64,000 nucleotides of DNA from assembly GCA_040220135.1 (NCBI GenBank), contig JAVJTT010000009.1, forward strand, positions 1 to 64,000, given 5' to 3'. Each line of letters starts with the position of its first letter. Within the stretch, counting starts at the first letter, position 1. The position numbers and the translations under genes are program-made. Shown here piece by piece: positions 28,966 through 37,161 of this stretch. Under the pieces are notes generated by a model. It was not told the origin of the DNA and made no database searches. It worked only from the letters and a program-made list of their open reading frames with translations. Source of the DNA: CAJXMH01 sp040220135. GTDB lineage: Bacteria > Bacteroidota > Bacteroidia > Flavobacteriales_E > Vicingaceae.

Positions 28966-29026
28966 GGTAGAAATGATTTTTGACCGGGGCAATGGCAAGA
29001 AGTATAAGCATTGTCACGGGAAATAG
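28966..29026 (+). pseudogene. Degraded duplicate of the secA 3' end (SEC-C tail)
   Basis: This 61-base stretch repeats the last 63 bases of secA (27853-27915). GGTAGAAATGA is identical in both. After a poorly matching middle with a net 2-base loss, the last 33 bases agree at 28 positions and read GNGKKYKHCHGK-stop, against GSGKKFKHCHGK-stop in secA. The 2-base loss breaks the frame, so it is a relic. It ends three bases from the stop of the convergent oxygenase gene. The 215 bases between it and the methyltransferase gene show no other feature. Confidence 0.8.
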
Positions 29027-29028
29027 CT

Positions 29029-29613
29029 CTAGCTATTTCTACCCATGGCTTTTAACAAAATAGGCGGAATAAAATCTTTGGCCGTTTGTTTGAGCTTTCT
29101 TTTAAGGGGTATTTTATCAATCCCCCTATCATTTTCTGCTCCATCTCTTTGTTTAAAGATAGTGGTATGCTTTTCTAAACCCTGATTGATTTCACTTTTA
29201 GGCCTACCGTTTGAGTAATAATAAAGGGCCAATGACTTTCTGCTGCGTCCTTCCGGACAATTCAATGGATCCGGATGTCCATGATAGGAGAAGTCAGTAG
29301 TAGAAAACATGGCTAAGCGATTAAAAACTGGAAGAATTTTCTTCTCACACTTTTTCATATCCTTATCCCACAGTTCAAAATGACCGCCATACTCTTCTTT
29401 CCAATCCTTGTTTAAGTAAACTAGGAAATTTATTCTGCGGTCTAGACCCAATTTGGGGTGTTTGTTAAAGTCAGCATGAATCTTTAAAAATCCGTCCTTT
29501 TTAATCTCATGTTGCCCTCCACCGATGAAGTATGGATCACTAATAAGCGGTTCATCAATACCTGTAATGGTTTGTAAAAAACTTAAAAAAGGCTCTGAGT
29601 TTAGGGCATGCAT
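29029..29613 (-). CDS. 2OG-Fe(II) oxygenase (prolyl-4-hydroxylase-like), main open frame
   Basis: A 194-aa reading frame holding the catalytic double-stranded beta-helix: HADF gives the metal-binding H46-x-D48, YHGHP supplies the distal His (111 or 113), and RSRKSLALYYY gives the 2-oxoglutarate-binding Arg (~125). The flanking segments RRINFLVYLNKDW, GGHFELWDKD and IFNRLAMFSTTDFSYHG-like text are typical of the P4H-like family often found in exopolysaccharide clusters. It should hydroxylate a peptide, sugar or lipid using O2 and 2-oxoglutarate. The ATG at 29613 lies in mid-domain: homology continues ~60 codons upstream in the same frame (separate entry), so this frame lacks the normal N-terminus. 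It is the penultimate gene of the minus-strand locus. Confidence 0.85.
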   Translation of the reverse strand: MHALNSEPFLSFLQTITGIDEPLISDPYFIGGGQHEIKKDGFLKIHADFNKHPKLGLDRRINFLVYLNKDWKEEYGGHFELWDKDMKKCEKKILPVFNRLAMFSTTDFSYHGHPDPLNCPEGRSRKSLALYYYSNGRPKSEINQGLEKHTTIFKQRDGAENDRGIDKIPLKRKLKQTAKDFIPPILLKAMGRNS

Positions 29614-29806
29614 GAAGGCTTTGGTTTTTGTTCCAAAAAACTGCTCTCCTTTACCGGCTAGTTTGTTCTCCCTTTGATTCTTGTAAGCTTGGCTGTCTAT
29701 TGATGACAGATCCGGGAATTCAGCTAAAACCTCCTTTAGTTTACTCTCATCGAAAAAATTATCGATTGCTATGCTTGGAAAAGGCTTAGTGCTTTAATAA
29801 TCTCAT
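29614..29806 (-). pseudogene. N-terminal part of the 2OG-Fe(II) oxygenase, separated from its start by a frameshift
   Basis: Upstream of the ATG at 29613 the same frame stays open to a TAA at 29794-29796 and reads KPFPSIAIDNFFDESKL ... LAGKGEQFFGTKTKAF, the standard N-terminus of this oxygenase family. It contains no ATG, GTG or TTG. An ATG at 29804-29806 in the neighbouring frame encodes MRLLKH and then stops. One extra or missing base near 29794-29798 would join the two into a ~258-aa protein. It is either a real disabling mutation, a sequencing error, or a case of non-standard initiation. Confidence 0.7.
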
Positions 29807-29865
29807 GCAGTAGATTTTGCGAGTATTTCTATGTCTTTATAGACTCATTTAACAATTTCTTCATC

Positions 29866-30834
29866 CTAATGATTGTTCAATAAGTTGTCAATATAGGGTT
29901 TTAAATCTTTTGTAAATACTTCAGCTCCTAAGGGATTCATATGGTTTTCATTGGCAAATAATTCGACTGAATCTTCGTATTCTCTAGCGTAATCCAGATA
30001 ATAAACATTTGCTTTTTTTAATTGGTCTTCAATAAAATCATTCTTCCTTTCTATTCTGGCGGATGGCATTTTTTCATTGTAGAGATAATATTTCGGAGTA
30101 GAAAGTAACACAACATCAATTCCCATTTTTACGCAGCGATCTATGGCCTTTTCCAGTAGTGATGTATTCTTTTTATATGCTTCTAAATTGGTTGAAAAGT
30201 GATTTTCCTTCATTCTAAATAAGTATTTTTTTTCTGAAGTTTCTTCAATTTTCTTTTTGTCATAATTCAGTGACCGAAATTGGTCTATTCTTGAATTAGT
30301 GCTTGTGTCGGGCCTTTCGGTCATAAAACCATATTGGTTATATTTTCCCGATTCAATCAAGTTGGGTTTAAAAAGGAACTTTTCTAGGTAAAACTTTGGC
30401 TGACTGGTAAACAACAACCAATCATTTAAGGGAGGTTGGGCTTTCCCATAATCACGAACACCAAAATGATTCAACAAGAGGTGGTTTTTCGCCCAATTAG
30501 GCCCTTTATAATCTTCTAACGAATGATCTGAAAGCTCAAAGAATACGACCTTTAAATTGGGCAACTCATTAACCACATGATTAAATAAGGCTACATCTTT
30601 ATCAACCGCTCCACCCCCTAAGCCCAAAGAGGATACATTGCCATCTAAATATTCCGGATTAATGGCACGCCAAATGTGAGAACTGCCAAAAAAAACAACT
30701 TCAATGGCGTTACGATTCTCCGCAAGATGCTTAGCCTTTGCAGCATAGGTATTGTCCCTCAATATCGCCTCAAGGGGTAGGATTGCAATAAAGGGTGATA
30801 GAAACAACAAAAATCTCAGTATAAATGCTTTCAT
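29866..30834 (-). CDS. SGNH-like hydrolase/acyltransferase partner protein
   Basis: A 322-aa protein with one N-terminal membrane anchor (FILRFLLFLSPFIAILPLEAIL), the rest probably periplasmic. Block I is FFGSSH (GSSH at 50-53) with the nucleophile Ser, and block V is NENHMNPLG (His298 with an Asn in place of the usual Asp at 295), an SGNH-type arrangement. It starts 3 bases after the MBOAT stop. MBOAT plus SGNH pairs of the AlgI/AlgJ or DltB/DltD kind transfer acyl groups to polysaccharides: the MBOAT carries the acyl group over the membrane and the SGNH protein hands it to the glycan. The exact substrate is unknown. Confidence 0.72.
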   Translation of the reverse strand: MKAFILRFLLFLSPFIAILPLEAILRDNTYAAKAKHLAENRNAIEVVFFGSSHIWRAINPEYLDGNVSSLGLGGGAVDKDVALFNHVVNELPNLKVVFFELSDHSLEDYKGPNWAKNHLLLNHFGVRDYGKAQPPLNDWLLFTSQPKFYLEKFLFKPNLIESGKYNQYGFMTERPDTSTNSRIDQFRSLNYDKKKIEETSEKKYLFRMKENHFSTNLEAYKKNTSLLEKAIDRCVKMGIDVVLLSTPKYYLYNEKMPSARIERKNDFIEDQLKKANVYYLDYAREYEDSVELFANENHMNPLGAEVFTKDLKPYIDNLLNNH

Positions 30835-30837
30835 GGC

Positions 30838-32262
30838 TTAAAATTGAAAATATATAAACTCTTCTTGGTTGGCTCCATAAACCACAATCAGCCCGAGAAT
30901 AAAATAATAAACCATCCATTTATAAAAAGGCTTCTTCATCCAACTTAGGGCTAAGCCATGCTTTCGGTTTCGATGTTTCCATTCCCACAAAATGAAACCT
31001 ATTAGCAGAACTAATAATTCTGTTTCTAGACTTGGACTGCTCCAAGAAGAGAAATTTGCGATTTTACCCAAAATATCCAAGGCATCACTAACGCTATTAG
31101 ACCTAAAGAAGGTCCATGCTAAACAAGTAATTAGAAACGTTATTAAGATGTGGGGCAAGGTCTTTAAAAAATGGATGCGGTTCTTGAACTCAAGATCTCC
31201 GTTATGCCTTCGATTAAGTTTAAAAATGAACAAAGGGATAAAGTATAGCGCATTTAGACCTCCCCAACTAATGTAAGTCCAGTTTGCACCATGCCAAAAC
31301 CCACTCACTAAAAAGATGATAAAAATATTTCGGATAGCTCCCAAAGTGTTTAACCTACTCCCCCCCAATGGAATATAAAGGTAGTCTCTGAACCAGGTAG
31401 ACAGTGAGATGTGCCATCTTCTCCAAAACTCAGCGATGTCTCTTGAGAAATAAGGAAAAGCAAAATTGGTCATAAGAGTAAATCCAAAAAGTTTAGCCAC
31501 TCCTATGGCAATATCAGAGTAACCTGAAAAGTCACCGTAAATCTGAAAGGCAAATAAAACTACTGCAAGCAGTAGTGAAGCGCCGTCATAGGCTTGGTAG
31601 TTTTCAAAAATTGGATTGACAACTAATGCACAACGATCAGCGATAACTACCTTTTTAAACAGTCCGTATAGTATTTGACGCATGCCGTCAACCGCCATGG
31701 CTCGATTAAAAATTCGTTTCCTTTTAAACTGTGGAAGCAGGTTGCTAGCTCTCTCTATTGGGCCTGCTACCAATTGGGGAAAGAAACTGACAAATGCTGA
31801 AAAAGAGATAAAATTTTTGGTGGGTTTCAACTGCCCTCGGTATACATCAATGGTATAACTCAAAGTTTGAAACGTATAAAAGCTAATCCCTACCGGTAAA
31901 ATTAGGTTTAAGGTCCAACCGTCAAATTGATAACCAAACAATTGAAACGCTTCTTTAAAGTTCTCAATAAAGAAGTTATAGTACTTGAACACCCCAAGAA
32001 TTCCTAAGTTAGAAAGAATACTGACCCCAAGCCACCACTTTTTGCCTTTTGGGGTCTTCTCAATTTGCAAGGCTATAAAGTAGTCTACCACTGTACTAAA
32101 CAATATCAGCAAGAGAAACTTCCAGTCCCACCAACCATAAAAAACGTAGCTTGCAATTAAAATCAGTAGGTTTTGAGCTCTAAGGTTTCTAGATGGAATT
32201 AGCCAATAGAGAGCAAAAACTATAGGTAGAAAAAAAACGAATTCTATGGAGTTGAATAGCAA
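30838..32262 (-). CDS. MBOAT-family O-acyltransferase (AlgI/DltB-like)
   Basis: A 474-aa polytopic inner-membrane protein. It starts MLFNSIEFVFFLPIVFALYW, typical of AlgI-type MBOATs, and has IYGDFSGYSDIAIGVAKLFG and FWRRWHISLSTWFRDYLYIPLGG, family hallmarks. The catalytic His is in GFWHGANW (about residue 325). It probably moves an acetyl or other acyl group across the inner membrane for O-acylation of the polysaccharide made by this locus. It starts one base before the end of the spacer after the Wzy-like gene and is followed at once by its SGNH partner. Confidence 0.92.
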   Translation of the reverse strand: MLFNSIEFVFFLPIVFALYWLIPSRNLRAQNLLILIASYVFYGWWDWKFLLLILFSTVVDYFIALQIEKTPKGKKWWLGVSILSNLGILGVFKYYNFFIENFKEAFQLFGYQFDGWTLNLILPVGISFYTFQTLSYTIDVYRGQLKPTKNFISFSAFVSFFPQLVAGPIERASNLLPQFKRKRIFNRAMAVDGMRQILYGLFKKVVIADRCALVVNPIFENYQAYDGASLLLAVVLFAFQIYGDFSGYSDIAIGVAKLFGFTLMTNFAFPYFSRDIAEFWRRWHISLSTWFRDYLYIPLGGSRLNTLGAIRNIFIIFLVSGFWHGANWTYISWGGLNALYFIPLFIFKLNRRHNGDLEFKNRIHFLKTLPHILITFLITCLAWTFFRSNSVSDALDILGKIANFSSWSSPSLETELLVLLIGFILWEWKHRNRKHGLALSWMKKPFYKWMVYYFILGLIVVYGANQEEFIYFQF

Positions 32263-32263
32263 A

Positions 32264-33538
32264 TTAGTCTAGCTTTTTGATCGATTCTGTGTTTTTCTTT
32301 GAACTATAATAGTAGTAGTACAACAAACTAAAAATAAAAAATAGAAGTCCTGTTTTCTTCACAAAGTAGCCCCCGACTAAACTGCTTAAAAAATAGTACA
32401 GGTATAGATAGTTTAATGCGGAAATAAAGCTATTCTCAATTTTTTTCTTCTGTAAAGCGAATTTAAACGAAAAAATAAAAGGTAAAACACTAATCAAGGT
32501 TCCAAATAAGCCATATAAAAACAACAAGCCTATCCAACCAATATCCGAAGGGTAAAAATGACCATACATACCAGGAAAACCACCATTCCACCTACTACTA
32601 ACAAAGCCATTCCCAAAAAGTGGTGATTCAAGAAATCCCTTTTTAGCAATTTCATATTCAAAAACCCTGGACTGGGCTGAGAAATCAGTGATTTCACCCC
32701 CTAAGAATACATTGAATGCACTTACAAATAGCTGTACAATTACTGATAATTCTTCCCTTAAGAATATAAAAGAAATCGTAAATAGAAACAATAAGGAAAG
32801 CATAAATATGGTTCCTATCTTCAAGATTCGCAAAAAACTATAGTGCCTAAAGAACATTAATAAGGAGACTAATATGACCGTTAAAGTTAGTGCACGAGCT
32901 TTAAAGATAAATGCAAAATAAATAAACAATAATATGACTAGAATAAGGAATTTAACTCTAAAATTCCGCATGACTTGAATCAACGAATAGAAGTACAAAG
33001 CGAGGTAAAGACCGTGATTGATGTTCAAACGATAGCCCCTCAATTGAGTAAGCGAAATAAAGTCAAAATCAGATATCCAATCTTTTGGTACGAACATAAT
33101 TAAAGTGAAGCCTACTAAAAAGTAGACCAATCCGACATTTACCATGGTTTTTTCAATTTCTTTTAAACTCACCCATGAACGCTCTAAGGCGTATACAATC
33201 AATAAGCCTGAAACGATAAATAGCTTTGTTCTTTCTGACAACAGTCCGTAAATAAGTGGTTGACCGAAAACCTTATAAGATTGAAAAGCACCAATGACAG
33301 GAACTAAGAGAATTAGAAAGCTTAAGATGTACAACCTAGAAAACTTTGCTTGCTTTAGTGATTGCAAACTGAGGAAAGCGAAAAAAAATGCAAATACAGC
33401 TAATGCCAGCGTATTTAATGAAACGTAAAGTATAGAAACAGGGTAATTGGAAAGAGCTCCAAAGACTACCATCATCAGCAAGGTTAACAAAACCCATTTC
33501 AGGCGACTCTGTATGCTATGTTGATATCCCCTAATCAT
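32264..33538 (-). CDS. O-antigen polymerase/ligase-like membrane protein (Wzy or WaaL type)
   Basis: A 424-aa protein with about 10-12 hydrophobic helices and a larger hydrophilic loop between ~250 and 330 containing SPLFGNGF, then HFYPSDIGWIGLL, the pattern of the O-antigen ligase/polymerase family (PF04932-like). In a Wzx/Wzy locus it would polymerise repeat units on the periplasmic face of the inner membrane. Family members are very divergent, so Wzy versus WaaL cannot be settled, but a ligase is less likely next to Wza and Wzc. Its ATG overlaps the preceding sulfotransferase stop by one base and its stop is one base before the MBOAT start. Confidence 0.75.
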   Translation of the reverse strand: MIRGYQHSIQSRLKWVLLTLLMMVVFGALSNYPVSILYVSLNTLALAVFAFFFAFLSLQSLKQAKFSRLYILSFLILLVPVIGAFQSYKVFGQPLIYGLLSERTKLFIVSGLLIVYALERSWVSLKEIEKTMVNVGLVYFLVGFTLIMFVPKDWISDFDFISLTQLRGYRLNINHGLYLALYFYSLIQVMRNFRVKFLILVILLFIYFAFIFKARALTLTVILVSLLMFFRHYSFLRILKIGTIFMLSLLFLFTISFIFLREELSVIVQLFVSAFNVFLGGEITDFSAQSRVFEYEIAKKGFLESPLFGNGFVSSRWNGGFPGMYGHFYPSDIGWIGLLFLYGLFGTLISVLPFIFSFKFALQKKKIENSFISALNYLYLYYFLSSLVGGYFVKKTGLLFFIFSLLYYYYYSSKKNTESIKKLD

Positions 33539-34386
33539 TATTTTGAAGAGCTAAGGTTAATGCTTAAACTTCTCTTTAAGTCGTTTAAGTCAGCTTTAAA
33601 ATGAGCTTGTAATTCAGTTCTATCTGATTCGCTCAATTCAACTCTTTGTTCTTGAAAGTAATTTGACTGAATGCCTTTAATTATAACAGTCGGTGTAATT
33701 GCTTTAAAGGTTCTTCTAATAAACGGAATTTGATAGAGGGCTTTCAAAATTTGATTAGTAGGAATTCGACTCTTATTTGATTGAAGACTTGAAAATTGAA
33801 AAGGTGAAAGCTCTAAAAAACGGCAAATTTGATTTGCTAATTTTTCAACCTCGGGCTCATATTTTAAAATCAAAATGTTCTCTTCGCCGAAAATTTTGCA
33901 ATATTCCTTACAGCGTTCATAATACATACTTTGCTCAAAGTATTGTTTATAATGCTTAGCATAAGAATTAGGATTTCTAAAGATTTCCATAAAATCTGCT
34001 TGAACGTACCCAAGTCGTTGATCCATTAAATAATGTGATATTGCTCTCTCTATCGGTTCCCTCAATATAATTAACACTTTAGCGTTCGGAAAAGTCTGCT
34101 TTATTTTTACGGCAACTGAAGGGAAAGTAAAGTATGAGACACTCGCTTCGAGAATTACTTTTTGCTCTTCTGCAGCTTTAAAACAAGCTAGATATTGCTC
34201 CCAATTTTCAACTCCTTCATTTCGATAATACAGGTCTGCAGCTTTTATTTCATCACGGCTAAAGTAATTTGGCTCTTTTACAGCAGAAGCAAAAACTTCC
34301 GGATGTTGGACAAGAATATTCGCCAATGCAGTTGTACCGGCCTTAGCAACACCAACAATAAAGAAATTTGGCATTGTTGAGTCCAT
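33538..34386 (-). CDS. Sulfotransferase (PAPS-dependent), third of three in the locus
   Basis: A 282-aa cytoplasmic protein of the carbohydrate sulfotransferase fold. The 5'-phosphosulfate loop is GVAKAGTTAL (12-21) and the 3'-phosphate motif is LREPIERAISHYLMD (REP 109-111). A KEPNYFSRD segment follows the loop as in heparan-type enzymes. It should move sulfate from PAPS to a sugar hydroxyl or amine. It is 50-60 percent alike in motif text to the sulfotransferase encoded at 35276-36172, so the two probably arose by duplication. The ATG abuts the GT2 stop directly. Confidence 0.88.
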   Translation of the reverse strand: MDSTMPNFFIVGVAKAGTTALANILVQHPEVFASAVKEPNYFSRDEIKAADLYYRNEGVENWEQYLACFKAAEEQKVILEASVSYFTFPSVAVKIKQTFPNAKVLIILREPIERAISHYLMDQRLGYVQADFMEIFRNPNSYAKHYKQYFEQSMYYERCKEYCKIFGEENILILKYEPEVEKLANQICRFLELSPFQFSSLQSNKSRIPTNQILKALYQIPFIRRTFKAITPTVIIKGIQSNYFQEQRVELSESDRTELQAHFKADLNDLKRSLSINLSSSK

Positions 34387-35289
34387 TTAGTTGAAAGGCT
34401 TGTTTAGGACAGCCTTTAAAGCTATTTTGTGAAAAGGCTTTTTATACTGCAGGGTATACTTAAATGCTCGAATAAATACGCGCACGATTGAAATAAGAGT
34501 TAGTGAGGAAAAATACTTTTTATAAATTAAAGTTAAGTTTCGAAACTGATAATACATAGGCTCTAAGGCAAGACTAACACCCGCCTTATTTCCAGTACTC
34601 TTCCCTTGTTTATGATAGACCTCTAGGTGGGGCAAAGTATAAGTATCAAACCCCTTAAGGCTCCCTCTAATGGCCCAATCTAGTTCTTCAAAGTACAAAA
34701 AGTACTCCTCACTCATATAGCCTACTTCTTCAATAAAGTTGTGGCTTACAAACATAGAAGCGCCAACTACAAAGTCTACCCTTATAGCTGAATCCCCAAA
34801 TTGATCTTGATCAACTTGATTAAACCCAATCTGGACCACTTTTGCCTGGTATTTTTTAAAGGTTCCTCCTATGGCTTGGATTAGCTTGGGCTTTTCATAC
34901 ATCTTAAGTTTTGCTCCTAATATCCCAACTGATTTTTTACTCTGATAAAAGAGTATTAAGCTATCTAAAATATTTTCCTTTATGATGGTATCATTATTTA
35001 AAAGCCAATAATATTTGCTTTTAAACTTCTCTCGAGCATATTTTATTCCTTGATTATTGCCAAATGCGAACCCTCCATTCGTTTTAGTTCTGATTAAGCT
35101 CACTTTCCTTGAGTTTAACTTTTCCAAACCCTTTGCTAGCGCTAAATAAGAATCTTCTTTAGATTGATTGTCAACCACCACAATATGGAACTCATTTTTT
35201 AAATGAAGCAGCAAACTTTCAATACACTCCAAGGTATCTGCAGTGCCATTGTAATTAACCAGTATAATAGCTGTTTCAAACTTTGACAT
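34387..35289 (-). CDS. Family 2 glycosyltransferase
   Basis: A 300-aa GT-A fold enzyme. The nucleotide-sugar region begins IILVNYNGTADTLECIESLL, then VVVDNQSKED, and the acidic metal site follows in YYWLLNNDTII. A later EYFLYFEELDWAIRG gives the family's ED-type catalytic segment. This is the rhamnosyltransferase-like subgroup of GT2, but sugar specificity cannot be read. Its start overlaps the upstream sulfotransferase by 14 bases and its stop is immediately followed by the next sulfotransferase, so it is translationally coupled to both and probably builds the unit they modify. Confidence 0.9.
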   Translation of the reverse strand: MSKFETAIILVNYNGTADTLECIESLLLHLKNEFHIVVVDNQSKEDSYLALAKGLEKLNSRKVSLIRTKTNGGFAFGNNQGIKYAREKFKSKYYWLLNNDTIIKENILDSLILFYQSKKSVGILGAKLKMYEKPKLIQAIGGTFKKYQAKVVQIGFNQVDQDQFGDSAIRVDFVVGASMFVSHNFIEEVGYMSEEYFLYFEELDWAIRGSLKGFDTYTLPHLEVYHKQGKSTGNKAGVSLALEPMYYQFRNLTLIYKKYFSSLTLISIVRVFIRAFKYTLQYKKPFHKIALKAVLNKPFN

Positions 35290-36172
35290 GCCAAGCAGTT
35301 AAATCTAGGTCTAACAATTCTTCTACTTTCTCAATCTCCTTTCTATAATACTTTTCGTAAAGTATTTTTTTGTCTTCTAGTGATAGCTTTGGAAGTTCTT
35401 CCTGACCCTTATAGAAAAAAGAAGAAAAACGTTTTTTTACTACCTCGGGTGTATAAGCAGCAAGATTAAGCTTTCGAACTAGTTGGTACAGTCCCCTACT
35501 TTTGGGCAGCTTGGCGACATTGTACTGGTCTTCCAAACGATACTGATATTCACTCAGGCCAAGGAAATCTGTTAACTCTTCTAATGCATCAAGCGTTCTT
35601 TGCTTAAAGTGTTCATAGATAACAATCTTGATTTGTTCTCTAGGAAAAACCTTAAAGTACCGATCTATTTGAATATGGTAAAATCCAAGTTCTATTAACA
35701 AGTGACTAATTCCCCAACCTTTATTCGGGGCGTTAAAGTCCTCTTCAACAGCCTTCATAAATGAAATGTCTTTGTACCCCATTCTAAGATTCATCAGGTA
35801 ATGGGAAAAGGCCCGTTCCATCGGGTTTCTCAACACCACAATTATTCTAGACGTTGAGTCATAATTGTAGATGTTTTGAGCCGCCACGGAAGAGCATAGG
35901 TAAGAGGGGGAGGCCTCGCCTAAGTATTTTACCTCTCCACAGTTCGCAAACAAGTCTTGATACTCCTTTTCGTCTCTTATGTAAGCCCTGTGTTTGGAAT
36001 TGCTTTTCACTGCGTTTTTATAGTCAGGTCTAAAATCTTCAACTTTAATATCCGTGCTGAAGTAATGTGGCTCTTTGATGGGTGAAAAACAGATGTCTGG
36101 ATGTTGATCCAAATAATTGCTAAGTGCGGTTGTTCCGCCCTTCGCTACCCCTACTATAAAAAGCCGTTTCAT
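35276..36172 (-). CDS. Sulfotransferase (PAPS-dependent), second of three
   Basis: A 298-aa protein with PAPS loop GVAKGGTTAL (8-17), KEPHYFSTD after it, and 3'-phosphate motif VLRNPMERAFSHYLMNLRMGY (RNP 115-117). Length and motifs fit the Sulfotransfer_1 family acting on carbohydrates. The ATG overlaps the end of the preceding beta-propeller gene by four bases and its 3' end overlaps the glycosyltransferase gene, so it belongs to the same transcript. The acceptor is presumably the exopolysaccharide repeat unit. PAPS synthesis genes are not in this window. Confidence 0.88.
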   Translation of the reverse strand: MKRLFIVGVAKGGTTALSNYLDQHPDICFSPIKEPHYFSTDIKVEDFRPDYKNAVKSNSKHRAYIRDEKEYQDLFANCGEVKYLGEASPSYLCSSVAAQNIYNYDSTSRIIVVLRNPMERAFSHYLMNLRMGYKDISFMKAVEEDFNAPNKGWGISHLLIELGFYHIQIDRYFKVFPREQIKIVIYEHFKQRTLDALEELTDFLGLSEYQYRLEDQYNVAKLPKSRGLYQLVRKLNLAAYTPEVVKKRFSSFFYKGQEELPKLSLEDKKILYEKYYRKEIEKVEELLDLDLTAWHVKV

Positions 36173-37161
36173 CTGCCCAAACCTCTTAAGTACTCATGCT
36201 GTTGATCCGATATTTCATAAAGGTTATTTACTTGATCGATGTTAGGAACTTCTACTTGATCGACTAATTCAGCCTGAGCATTAAATACTTGAATCATATT
36301 GACCCCTTTCTTTTGCTCTTTAAAAAGCAAGTAACGGTTTCGCATTCTTGAAATGCCGGCGTAAAAAGATTGAGCAGATTCTGACCAAACCCCTCCTCTA
36401 CCCCAACCGGAAGTTGGAACTGTCTTTTTTGGCTTCCAATCTTTGGAATAGATGTTAAGCTGCGAATGTCCACTATCAAAAACCCAATAGTCTCCATGAA
36501 CCTTTCTAACGGAATGAGGGGCTTTTAACTTTAGTCTAATGGTTGAGCCATCCTTTAATCGCATTACCCCTCCATTTCCTTGACTTTTAATTAATTTTTG
36601 AGCCACTTTTTTAATCACCTGTTCCCCGTTTACATGATGAACTAAAGCAAACAGCTCACCTTCATAGGTTTCAAAAATTTGATTGCAATGGAAGCTATTT
36701 TCACGAACAGTATCCTCAGGATTTATTTCAGACTCTTTTACTTCTTGTACCTTTTTTGAGCCTTCTGTCAATTTTATTCTTTTCAGAACATTCATTCCAC
36801 TTGGATCAATCTTTAATATTTCATTAAAATAGGTATTTGATAACCACAAATCCTCTCCTAAAAAATCTATCTCATGAACTCCATTTAGCTTTTTTACTCC
36901 ACAGTCGGTGTCTTCTTGTGAAATGAGGTCAATTTTTCTAAGGTCGTTACCCGTAGAGTAGTACCAAACAAAAGGTTTAGCTTCATGCCAACAAATGGAA
37001 CTAAGGCCTTGCTCGCCTTTATCATCAAAGTAACTCAAGGGTTCAAACTTCTCGCCATCAAAAAGCTGAAGTGTTTGAACCGTTTGTCTATTGAACTCCC
37101 GATCTTCTAAATTGTGATTTAACGAGCCCACCACTAAGATTTTGACGTTCCTCTTAGCCAT
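36169..37161 (-). CDS. Beta-propeller-like protein of unknown function (DUF4915-like)
   Basis: A 330-aa protein without signal peptide or membrane segment. It reads as beta-strand-rich blade repeats: LSSICWHEAKPFVWYYS, GVHEIDFLGEDLWLSNT, and APHSVRKVHGDYWVFDSGHSQL, followed by a Gly-rich GWGRGGVW. The APHSVR...FDSGHS pattern resembles DUF4915/TIGR03032-type proteins, but I cannot confirm the family. It is sandwiched between two sulfotransferase genes, abutting the first (its ATG follows the stop directly) and overlapping the second by four bases. A role in recognising or modifying the acceptor glycan is inference only. Confidence 0.6.
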   Translation of the reverse strand: MAKRNVKILVVGSLNHNLEDREFNRQTVQTLQLFDGEKFEPLSYFDDKGEQGLSSICWHEAKPFVWYYSTGNDLRKIDLISQEDTDCGVKKLNGVHEIDFLGEDLWLSNTYFNEILKIDPSGMNVLKRIKLTEGSKKVQEVKESEINPEDTVRENSFHCNQIFETYEGELFALVHHVNGEQVIKKVAQKLIKSQGNGGVMRLKDGSTIRLKLKAPHSVRKVHGDYWVFDSGHSQLNIYSKDWKPKKTVPTSGWGRGGVWSESAQSFYAGISRMRNRYLLFKEQKKGVNMIQVFNAQAELVDQVEVPNIDQVNNLYEISDQQHEYLRGLGR

